From Typha latifolia (lineage: Eukaryota > Streptophyta > Magnoliopsida > Poales > Typhaceae): a DNA stretch of 64,000 nucleotides. This document shows, piece after piece, positions 38,901-50,668 of this stretch. The notes beneath the pieces were generated by a model. It was not told the origin of the DNA. It saw nothing but the letters and a program-made list of their open reading frames with translations, and did no database searches. The DNA lies in contig CM034110.1 in assembly GCA_019914945.1 (NCBI GenBank), forward strand, positions 8,015,808 through 8,079,807, written 5' to 3'. Every line of letters begins with the position of its first letter. The first letter of the stretch is position 1. Both the position numbers and the translations under genes were made by a program.

Positions 38901-41900
38901 CTGAAAAGGATAGCCTCAACAAGTTCTTCTTGGCATTGCTTTATTCTCCCTCGATCTAAAACAAGCTCTTCTGTAATATGCTTATCAGAAATTTATACAG
39001 ACGTTTGATGAATGTCGTCTCGCTTTCATCTATCACACATCCATTCTTCTTCCTAAACTTGTTTAAAATAGAGATATTAAAACCACTTGACTCTTCAATC
39101 ATTTGAATGATGCAGTTTTTCCTGTACTAAGAGTCTAAGATCATACTTTTGGTTACAGAAAGTCTTGTGGAAGATTAGACTTATTCCTCCAAAGTCCAAA
39201 TAAAATAGTTTGTATGAAACTGGTTTAAGATGCCCATTCTAAGATTGAAAATTGCAGCTTCACTCTTTCTCACTATAATAGTTACATCTTTTTTCACTCG
39301 ACTAAAAAATTTGAACAAAGCAAGCTGAATAAGTTAAGAAGATTTAAGTCATGTTGAGATTCACACAAGAGCAATATGAAATACTACAGAATCTGAAGAA
39401 AATCTTGGGAAAATTTAAGATCACTTACACCTATCTAAGTGGTGTAAATATGACTTGCAATCAAGCTTAATAGAAACAGAACAATTTAAAATTTCCCCCA
39501 TTCTTGCAATGAACATAAGATATATTTACCTGAGATGCAAGTTTCTTCTCACGAATTATAAGAACCAAAGACCCCAACAGCAAACATATTCCATGGCCCC
39601 AATCTCCAAACATCACCGCAAAGAGAAAAGGAAATGTAATAACAGAGTATACAGCAGGATTGGCTTCTTGATATCTAGCGACACTGCAACACAGTGGGGT
39701 TCAAGTTAAATGGAAATTCTATTGTATGACTGCGATGAAAAAGTATATTGTCATTTAAAAAAAAAGGACTCACATGTTTGATAGAGAATATCTAAGCAAG
39801 AACCATTGTCTCAATGTAATATTTCCAGAAATAACTCACGTTTTTTATATAAAATTATTGATGACTGTCTTGCTAGTGTTAGATGGAAAACTTATATGAG
39901 CAAAAGAAGTTCAGTAAAAATCATGTAGTTCTGTAGTTTCAGAGACATACCCATATGCATCAACAATTTCCTGAAAAGCAACTGTAAAACGATTACTTCT
40001 GAAATATGTAGGTGGTGATTCAACAGCATGCATCTCATGAAATATTGTTCCCACTTGTGAATTGCTGTGAAGTGTTGCACGCAGCAAGGCATCCTTGATC
40101 TGTCACATAATTCATATAGGAAAGGTCACTAATCTATAAGCTAGTAGGAAGAATTAGAGCCAATACCAGTACCAATAGGTTTCATCTTGTAAACTGATGC
40201 CACTAAATAGTGAAGGATTAAAAAGCAAGACCTGAGGCTTTGAAAATATAGGACACCATCCTTCTCCAACAAGACATTTTTTTGTCACATCAAAATTGAG
40301 CATGTTCAATGTATCATATACAGCTTTCTCCTTTTTCACCTGAAAAAGAAGATAGAACAAGTTAGAAGTTAGAACTACAGGCCTATACTATAGGAAACAG
40401 AAGGCATAGACCTCTCAAAGCTGTCCTGTCAATTTTACAAAAGCTCGATCTCTCTGACCACCTGAAGTACAAAGAAAATCAGCAATAGAAGTTAAGATAG
40501 CTTCCTAATTACCATGACGGTCCACCTCCGTAGTTGAGAGCCAATTGAAGCTAGAGCCTTATTTCTATGACGGATTCCAGCATCCAGAGTGACTTCTAAA
40601 TCAGAGAGACGTAATGAGACCTGGATAAAATTCGTAGTAGGTAATCTAGAATCAATCTGGAACGCTATACAAGAAATTAAATATGAACAGAATCAAAAGA
40701 CTGGAATGTGCAGTCATTGGATAGAAGTGCTTTAGCAAAATGCCATTAATGGTGGGAGCTTGTAGATCATTCATTTGTGCAGCCAAAACTTGATCATCAA
40801 TCAGGGATCATCTTAAGAGCACTTATATTAAGCAACTTTAGTGACATTCTGATCAGTAAAAATAAACACAGACAGATTAAGACTGCTTAACCGAGAGGAA
40901 TCTCTTTGTCCAGGATGAAATAGAAACAACCAAACAAAATGGTGAAAGCAGATATTCTGCTACCATGTACAACGTAAAGAATATATGCATTTGAAAAACA
41001 GATTCAAACACCTAGAAAGATGGAAAGCAAATCAAATTAAAAAACAAGAGCAAATAATGCAACAACATACGGCTTTCACTAGATTTATTGCATAGTAATA
41101 TGATAAGGGGTCCAGAGATGCAATAATCAGCCAGATGTTTCTCTATCCATACAGCATTATTTGTCCGGTTGTCCCCTTTCCTATTTATGCAATTCCCTCG
41201 TATAGATAAGATAGGCCAAATATACAGACTACAAAAGAAAAGGAGCAGGAAGGATATAATGCAAGATTCAACATCTCACCGATAGTAATTGAACAAATCT
41301 TAGTCCAGATATACTTGATAATTTCATATTGCTTGGAATAGCTCTTGACCTTCAGTAAAAGAAAAAATAGGACATCTAGTATTTCTTGAAAGTGCTTTCT
41401 AGGGACATCCAAGCCTTTTATATCTAACACTATAATAAATGAGTATAAACATTACAGAAAGATTTATAAAGTCAATCAAATGTTATGATTCAAGAATAAA
41501 ATAATTCCAAACAAAAAAGAAAAAAAAAAGTATTATTGAATATAATGATACATGATAGGTGCATAAAGATATTTAATGATGTATACTGGTTAAAATAGAA
41601 TACCTCTCGAGTTATTTGCCTCTGCTTATTACTATCCTCAGGAACAGGGTAGCAACTTGCGCCAAATGCGTCACAAATTTTTAGGATTTTAGTTTTAGCC
41701 TGCTCCCCAGAAAAGAAAACTACAAAAACAGTTTTCTCTACCTGTTATGCCAAAACAGAGAGTTAGAGTTCATGCATGTTTGTGTATTCCAAATTTTGTT
41801 TTGAATGTAGCCATACAGATATAAAATCAACTATCAAGCAATTGGTGGCATGTGTCAAATAATTCTGATTTCTGAGTTGGATGATAGCAGAAAAGCATTC

Positions 41901-44900
41901 AGTCATTGCAGAAATAAAGCCAACGAGGTAAAAAATAACATAACAAATTGATTTGCCTTCCATTCATATGAAAACATGACCAGGTAATAAGGAAAATGAG
42001 GACTTAACCAGTTCGCCAGATACTGGATCCGTGACATGCTCCCCTGCAGGTGCCTGATTGAAAAACATATTACCCCTTGTAGCTCGGAAAAGCATCCTCT
42101 CAAATGTTAATTCCTTGGATTTGCATATAATCCCACTAACGAATTTCAGTCCAGCATTACTTGGAGTCTCAGACTGTACTCCCTGTAAACTTCCATGTTT
42201 TAGTTAAAGAAGAAGATCATATGAACTAAAGGAATTGACAATAGAATGGAAGAAACCTGTTCAAGTAAAGATACACTCTCGTCCTCTTCTTTGGTATATA
42301 CATTTTCATCTAATTCTCTTTCAGCTGGAACTGCATGATTGTGAGACGAAGCAAGGAATCTGCCTGCCTGGAATTAATCATATGAGAAAGGTACTTGGCA
42401 TGTTTTCAATAAGCTGAAGCAGAATGCCTATCCACTGTTTACGCTTCAAATAATGGTAGATCAGATGACATTATAATTTCACAATGACATCTTTCTTCTC
42501 ATTAAGGACACTTGAAAAGTACAAAATCCCTCAGAATAGAATAATGGGAGCACCTTCTAAATTAGCTGGTAGACAGCATTGACCACCATGCATATTAGCA
42601 AGGATCCAGGGCATAGAAATTATTCAAAAAATGAGAAAAGATTGCACTCTAGCAAACATAAAAAAAGGAACAAAATACAGAATTTGGGGAAAAGAGGAAA
42701 TGAGAAGTAGAGATTCCCCATTTATTAGTTTTTAGGACTGTTAAGTTCCTAAGAGTTCAATAACGGTCTGATTCAAGGGAGGAAGAAGATAAGATGAAGG
42801 CGAAGGCCTAAAATTGAGTAACACAAAAGGTACAACTAAAGTAAAGAAAAGAGAAAAATAAAATCAGAACTGTATGAAAAACATAGCAAAATAACAGATG
42901 CAAAATGCAAATAAAACCAAAGGAAAAAAAGAGGAAAAAAGTAGGAATTCCTATCTGTTACATTTTACGACTTTTGAGTTATTATTTCCTAAGTGTTACA
43001 CATCTGATTCGAAGGAGGAAGAAAAGAAGGCGAAAAGTTCTTTTTCAAACTCAGTAGCAAAAGACTTCTTTGATGACTTCAGCTAATTCATACAAAAATG
43101 AGCAACAATTGTGAAACCGATAGCAAGTAGTTGATATAGATGAGAAATTACCTTTGACAAAACCAGCTTATATTCAAGGAGCTCATTGTATGTCTGCTGC
43201 AGTTTTTCACTATTAGTGTTCATCTCGAGAAGCTCAGCCTCATGTTCACCCAATTGTACCTAAAACAAAGAGGATACCTATATTAATATCCCATCGAAAC
43301 CAGTAATGAACTAATGATAAGATAACATTTATTGTAAGATTTCAAAGAAGATGATTAATTTACCTCTAGCTCCTCCAAATCAATATCTAGTTGCAAAGCA
43401 GGACGAGCAGAAGATATAAGGCCAGCCTTGCTAATCTGATCGTTAAAAAACCTTAGCTTGCGTGACATCTCAGCACATCGCTTAACCTATTAGTGAAACA
43501 TCAAAATTTATGTTAAATAATTATTCAAGAATTCTAGTCATAAGTATGATACTATGATCCATATTTTGAACAGGCACGTATACAACATTTAGATACCATA
43601 TAGAAATAACATGGAAAATGAAGAAAATAAAAGATAGAAGTAACATGAATAGTGGAATGCAAGACTAACAAGAAATGGAAGAGGCCGATTAAAACAATAG
43701 TGAATAAGCCAAACTATGAAGTATCAACTGCGAGATCATAATGTTAATCTTGCCGCCAGGTTCGATTGATACTAAAGATGACGCAACAAGGGAACAGGTT
43801 AATGGGTTAAGTTTGGGATTTCCATTTAATGGCTCGGATCGGATCTCAACTTTGACCAAGTTGTAAAGTTGCAGCTATAGCCTATACAATCAAGATAAGA
43901 AAAGAGTGAATCATACTTTGTCCAAATGAATATTTACGTAAGCTGACCATAAGAGGCAGCGAGGAAGGGGGAAACGTAATTGAAATGGTTTAACTTTAAT
44001 TATCAAATGATGAGAAATAGATTGGTCAGCTAAATGTTTTATTTAGTTTGCACTGAAGAGACTTGTGTAAAGTCAGATCATTACCATAACATGAAGATTT
44101 GTGATGCATAATTAGCTTAAACTGGATGAAGAAAAAACATGTGAAGAAGGTCTTCTGTTGATGGATAAATCACCACCAAGTTCATAATGAGACATTAGCA
44201 TTTCAGAATGTTAAGAAATTATTGAAGCATTGTTGACTTCTTGAACAAAAATCAGAATATTTTAAACAGTAACTGTACTTTCTTTATAAAAACCAGATTC
44301 ATTTCAGTTAACAATAAATAATTTAGGATGTCTATAAACCATTACTGCCTTAGTTGAAGTATATTCTCCAAATTAGTTGTACAAAACAGATGAAATAAGC
44401 AGTGTGAGTGATGCTTACCTGATTGACAAATGTTCGCTGGAAAGGACTTTTATCTTCATTCAACTGCCAAAAGTGGAAAGTAAAAGTTGATTGTTAATGC
44501 GTAGTTATATAAATAGAGTTTTGTCTGAATCTGCATAAGCTCAAGGTATCTAATACTTTATTAGTGTCCAGGAACATAGATGTGTTCATTTTGTAAACCA
44601 AATGAAACCAAAAGTTACAAAGCACATCAGGCATCAGATATATCGAGACAAATGAGAAGTGAACACCAACAAGGCACAAAATGACACAAGAAACCAACGC
44701 CAATACCATTAGTATGGCATCAGTACAAATAGGCACAAGATGTTCGAAGTGCCTTCTGTTTCCTCCTCTTTCTCCATATTACATTGTGCAACTGTGTTTT
44801 ACAATAATCCACTCATTCAGCATATTAAATGACTTCAAATCGAAAAAGGATAAAAAAGCATAGCTTTTCATACAAACTATAATTTTTTTCCCACTTTCCA

Positions 44901-45774
44901 AAAGTTTGGAAAGACAGATTTTACAAGGTAATGTCCTCAAAAGTGATTCCGAAACTATCATTACAGTTACAATCATGACACCATTTTAGTCAAATCACTT
45001 ATGAAATATTGAAATCCAACCCTAAATCTAACAAGAGAGATAACCCTTCAGTAGCCCTAATAATGAAGCTGTGAATATTGTAGAGATCGGAGCAAACACA
45101 AAAGGAGAACAGAAAGTTGTCATTATAATAATTTACTTTCAGTTTTACTTTCAGTTTTCTCGACAGAAGTAATTAGTCAAACTATTATCCATATCAAAGA
45201 TAATGTAGACTTCATTGAAATGAACTATTCTTCTGTCTAAAATTAATGCACTGAATAATTTAAAGTGATCGCTGAATCAGTTGACTAATCCAAAGCATCT
45301 CAACATGTTATCTCTTTACTCTACCTGATGATCCGTTCCATAAATATCCAACGTCTAAGACTACAAGAGTCATCAACGAATTACTCACTTGAAATGAAAC
45401 ACAAATTGATGCTCCCGCTCATTTCTTGACTACAATTCAGCACCATCGAAATCTAATGCAGAAACTATCTCTAAATTTTCTAACCAGAAACTAGATCCAT
45501 GCTGCAACATCTCAACCAACCCGACTACATTTACAGATCAAGAGCCGAAAAATCGAGCCGCATATGAACCATGCAATCTAATACCACGAATCCAGGCGAA
45601 AAAATAACGGATCTAGGTGTTAGGGCTCCTTACGTCTTTGAATTGGAGCAAACCGAGCTCCCCGAGGTAGGTGATGGCCCGGTGGGCGGACTCGACGGGG
45701 ATGATGAGCTGCACGAGGCCCATCTCCTCCGACCGGAGGTGATCCATCGGAGGGAATCGATCGAATAGCTTCAT
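35951..45774 (-). CDS. VHA-a1: V-type proton ATPase subunit a, VHA-a1 type
   Basis: Membrane subunit a of the V-ATPase Vo sector; it forms the proton half-channels and decides pump location. VHA-a1 directs it to the trans-Golgi network/early endosome in Arabidopsis. Eighteen exons: 45634-45774, 44419-44463, 43364-43486, 43152-43259, 42257-42367, 42009-42182, 41604-41741, 40513-40620, 40232-40339, 39951-40099, 39530-39683, 38430-38590, 37950-38156, 37686-37869, 37523-37606, 36507-36700, 36362-36421, 35951-36155. They sum to 2454 bp, 817 aa, the size I recall for Arabidopsis VHA-a1. The cytosolic N-terminal half has [35 protein letters not shown] and [15 protein letters not shown]. The membrane half has [27 protein letters not shown] and the conserved channel Arg at about residue 725 in [16 protein letters not shown]. 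The N-terminal wording is closer to a1 than to the vacuolar a2/a3 forms. Confidence 0.95.
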
Positions 45775-47836
45775 CTCCTCCAGGGAATGGAGAGATCTCG
45801 AGGTAGGTTTTCAGATCTGCTCTCGTTTTGTTCGTCTATTGCCAACTGCCATGGGAATCGAGAGGCGTAGTCTGGGTCTGGGTCCTCTATTCCAAGGTCC
45901 CATCTGAAGGGGAGGAAGGGTGTTTATTTGAGGAAGCCCTCGGATTTGTACGAAATTACAAGGACAGTCCGATGAAGGCGCTGAGTCGCCGACCGGAGTG
46001 AGTGTGGTAAATTAAAAGTACTTTTGCAAATAACGACCTATATTTCTGATTTATTGCGAAAACCATTCTCCCTTGTAAATGGACTGCCCGTTTTATGAGC
46101 ATTAGCAAAACTTCACCTCATAAATAATTTAATCAGAATTATCTATATTTTTTTTGTTAAAATACCCTTCAGAAGGTTTTTTTTTGTAACTTAGGAAAAC
46201 CTCGAGGAGAACAATACATGTATTTCTATCAAAAATATAGGAGTATTCCTATGTGCTAATCAGGAGATTATTTACAAATATCTTCATTGCACAAGGAGTT
46301 GATCATAAATTTGAAGAGAGAGTATTTTGCAATTTGATGGAAATCTAGGTGGTTATTTGCAAAAATAAAACCTTATAATAATCATAGTGCGAAACTGCGA
46401 ATGTGCGATCCAACTAAGGATACATCATTTAAATTAAAAATAAGGGTGCATAAATAATTAGAGTTTTTTTAGGAGTCCTCACAAATTTATATACTCAAAT
46501 AGTCTATCTTCTAAATTTATTATGTAAAGAGTAAACATCAGCCTTTTACGTTTAGAATAAAACTTTGATAATTTTAGTATTTTTATTTGGGATTTGAGAT
46601 AGCAGTTGACATTTTCAAAACTGACTATTTTTAGTGTTAACTTTGAGATGGGCTATTTTGATATATAAATTTATGGAAAGGCCCACTTTGGTATAAAAAA
46701 ATTTAAATAATTGGGGCACAAGTGCACATTGTATGTGAGTTGCTTTGCTTTTGCTTTGTCATTTAGTAGTTTCTATTTTGCTTAACTTTAATTAGGGACA
46801 GCTTAATAGTCTTGCAATAAAACCAACACACAAGGCTAAGTCAAATGAGGCATGAAATTAGATCCGATCAGCCACAATGTACACTTGTATGAGTACTACC
46901 AATTACCAATAAGCAAGTAAGCACCCGGCTCGATAACTTGATATATTAGCTCAGATTTTAAATGAGTTTGAATATAATCTAATCAAATTCAGCTCATAAT
47001 CGAGTCCACTGTCTAACCTTATTATTAAACAGATCATGTTCGCGTTTATTACCTCAATCTGCTTAACTAGTTTATGACCTGATCCGCCAACTATTTTATG
47101 ATATAATAACTCGCTTATGATATGATAATTTATTTATTACCTGACAAATTTATTTATAATTTGAAAGAACTATTTATAACCCAAAAAAAAATTTGTTTAT
47201 AATCTAAAAAAGAAAACATGTTTACAATTCGAAAAGAGTTGCTTATAATCTAAGTAACTTATGTCACTCAATAGCCTGTTTAATAAATGAGTCGTACTTT
47301 ATTAAGAAATTCCAACATATTTAATGGATCATGTTTGTATTTGTATTATCTTCATCCAATTTGACTGGACTCCATTAGCTGCCCTATTTATAAGAGCAAC
47401 CGGAGACGAGTTATTATATATTTGTTCAAAAGATAAATATATTACTTTAGGAACCCTGCATATAAATAGAACATATTGCGCACTTATATTTATTAAATTT
47501 GAAGTCAAGATCATATTTTAAATGGACAGGTAATTGTAATTCATATCCGATCTATTTATTATTGAATTACACCAAACTCCAATCAAATTCAAATTTAATG
47601 GAAATAAAAAAAACCAATAATCATATTCCAAAATAATATGTCAAAGCTTTTGACACTCAATTATAATAATTTAATAACTAAAAATTAAAACACAACGTTT
47701 TAATCATCTCACCAAATAAAGGCACAAACTTAATATATTAATCAAATATCATAGTAGTAGGAAAGTTATTTCTCGAGAAATTTAAGATTATTCATATTAT
47801 ACAGAAATTATAATAATTCAAGTACTACTATGGACT

Positions 47837-47840
<4 letters not shown>

Positions 47841-47877
<37 letters not shown>
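47841..47877. repeat. (AT)n microsatellite
   Basis: Uninterrupted alternating AT/TA run of about 37 bp. Confidence 0.95.
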
Positions 47878-47881
<4 letters not shown>

Positions 47882-49327
47882 AGTCCGATATTTACTCCTA
47901 ATTTGAATCTTAATCGGATTGGATTCAAAATTATCTGTATCAAATAATTTAAATCTAATTACACTCTTAGCACCCTATTATCTTTTTTTTATACACATTG
48001 ACAATTTGGTACTCTAAACTATGGAAAGCCTCTTGTTCCTTTGACGATTTAAAAAAAACACGCAAAATAATTAATTTACTCGTAACTTCCCTCTTTTTAT
48101 ATCCTCTAAAATAAGTGTAAAATAACTCTTGAAAATGCTATGTGTGACACTCACATGTCATTTAAAAAATAATAATTAACGGGTAACTAATCGATAAGGC
48201 ATTTTAGAAATTTTATATAATTAAAAAAAACTATTTATATGAAAATGGGCAACAGTTCAAAAAGTTTAGATATAATTAATCTTTTTTGAATATATTATAA
48301 GCCAAACAAAAGGCCTCAATATATAAATTAGACAAATCCATCAATCTTCTCGAGAAATGAGTCATAGCAGACTATTAACCTCAACTATTATAAGAGTATT
48401 AAAACTATGACCTCTATTAAACTATTAAGATTCAACAACCACTATGCTACATTACTGACCATCAATTCATAATATCTTACTTATAAATCCTTAATCAATT
48501 CGAGGATACACATTAATTATGATGAATCGTAAAGACACCGTAATGTTTGCTTGAAGAAGGAGAAACCCAAATCCATTTTAATCTCCATCTATCACCAAAC
48601 ATGATTAATTATTAGATTCTTCCCTCCACTCTTGTGATACTCCTTTTTGCTAACTCCTTGGGTTGTTGAATGGATTGGATGGCCGTAGGAAGTTGCTTTC
48701 ATTATCCTAATTTGCTACTTTCTCACGGTCCATATAACTAACTGATAGTCTATCTACATCTCGTACTCGCACACTATGAGTAATTGCATAAAAAGTTTAG
48801 GATTAAGAGTCAAAAATCCATTTAATCTTAGGATAATACCTTATCCTTGACACCCTACTATATTTATCATTAAATTCTTATATTTTACTTTTAGTGCCAA
48901 AAAAATTCTCTAAATTATCAATCACCTAAAATCAGATGATCAAATATGAATTTTGTTACTCTTAATAATTAAAAATTAAAATATCCTTGTTTTTTTACTT
49001 TAAAAATCTGATTCCCTTGTCTATTTTCTTTTTAACCTGAACAAACTCACTCAAGAGTGCTAAGGTTTTTTTTATATCCATATAGTAATTGCCTATTTAA
49101 GAAATTGATGACGGAGTATTTTAAGGCATTAAAAATAAAATGCAACAAATATTTATACGAGAGTCTCTGAATGATAATAAAAATAAAACACATATGTACT
49201 TCAAAAAGTTATAAACTAATCCCTATATTTATGTTTAAGATGAGACCGTTAATTTTTCTATCAAATTTAAATGAGTATCATTATTATTTGATCATTTAGT
49301 AGTATTGTCTTGAAAACTTATATAGGG

Positions 49328-49385
49328 TTTGGTTATTCTAGTATTTTGGTTATTCTAGTATTGTATTTTGGTTATTCTAGTATTG
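49328..49385. repeat. Short tandem repeat, about 20-22 bp unit
   Basis: Three consecutive copies of 'TTTTGGTTATTCTAGTATTG'; the first copy is shortened. Confidence 0.85.
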
Positions 49386-50083
49386 TTCAAATAAGTTTAA
49401 TTGAAAAATTAACGGTATTCCTTTAATCATAAGTATACGAACTAGTTTGAAAATTTTCAAAACACATAAAAGAAAAGTGATTTTAGGTATAAATAAAGTA
49501 TGCTAAAATATATTACCGAGAGACTAACTAAGCTGATTAGCCTTCTATGCTAAATCCTTATTCTCTTTTTATAGCTTCATAATTTGCTTAACATTGTTGG
49601 TCAAGATGTATCTGGTCTGTTTTTCCAGCGCCATGAGTAGCTGGTTTTTGTGGGGGGTCTTACGAGCCCTTCTATTTCCTTTTTAATTTTTAAAAAAGAA
49701 GAGGTCCAGTGTTTGTGTAAATTCCTCAGAAAGAAATTACTACTGTACTTGGTTTCCATTTCCCTTTTCTGAGAGATTCTGAATGGTTCAATATTTCAAG
49801 ATGGCGCTTGTCACGATTCGGCCAACTTGGCGTCTGCTGGAATTTGTTCATCTTGCCGTTTCTGTTTGCTACTCACTCACTACTACATTTATATCGGAGC
49901 ACTCACTGACGATATGACTGTCCAAGTTCCAGTAAAAGTATTCGCTTTCTCTCTCTCTCTCTTATTTGCTTCAGCAATGAAGAGAGAAGAATAATAAAGA
50001 AGACCCAAAAGCCCGAAAGGAAGAGGTTTAGAGAAGGTGAGTCCCTCTTCAGCTCTTTGTTCCACTTCTAGAGGTTTTAGAGG

Positions 50084-50085
<2 letters not shown>

Positions 50086-50126
<41 letters not shown>

Positions 50127-50382
50127 TTTCTTTTTTCGCAGGCTTTGGTCGAAATCTCTATTCCAAAAGGTTAGTATAAAGTAGAATAAGTACTCTAGAG
50201 ATCTACTCCACTTTTGTTCCATGGTGTTTGAGTAGAGGAAAAGAGAAGTAAGAGGGTGGATTGCTTCCATAGTACATTTCTCCCGGTCTAAGCTTGGTGG
50301 TTGTAGTGCTCTGTTAGCTTCTTGTAAGGGACCAGGGCATGAGTAGTAGCATAACAATGGTGCCCATTTCTCTTCACGTTCT

Positions 50383-50416
<34 letters not shown>
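50086..50416. repeat. (GA)n and (TC)n tracts flanking the ICR2-like leader
   Basis: (GA)n spans 50086-50122 and (TC)n about 50384-50416, on opposite strands about 260 bp apart. They are complementary and could pair in a transcript crossing both. Further CT runs lie near 49951 and 50555. Such tracts are common in plant leaders and GAGA-type promoters. Confidence 0.85.
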
Positions 50417-50419
<3 letters not shown>

Positions 50420-50668
50420 CTTGATAGTTCTTAAGCTATTATAATTTAAACTACCATTTATTGGAAGGAGACTAGGAGAGGAAACGACGCACGAATTAAT
50501 TAGTTTGGTCATGTGAAGATACAGTAACCCATCCTCCTCTACTCTGTCTCCTCCTTTCTCTCTCTCTCTCTATACATCAATCATAGAGCTGACCCAATTG
50601 CTTGTTTTTGTTCTCTTCTGCCGAAGGATAGGCTGGCTGGAGACCGGAGGAATATATAAAAATTAAAT

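Larger units (their letters stand above)
45775..50668. other. Large AT-rich intergenic region
   Basis: No coding region found over about 4.9 kb between the divergent VHA-a1 and ICR2-like genes. It holds a (TA)n tract, 'GACCTGATCCGCC'-style decayed element sequence near 46920-47100, a short tandem repeat at 49328-49385 and CT/GA tracts close to the ICR2-like gene. Both promoters must lie within it. Confidence 0.55.

Noticed and set aside
46000..50000. Possible extra gene between VHA-a1 and the ICR2-like gene
   Set aside because: Only short AT-rich frames without motifs or usable splice combinations were seen.
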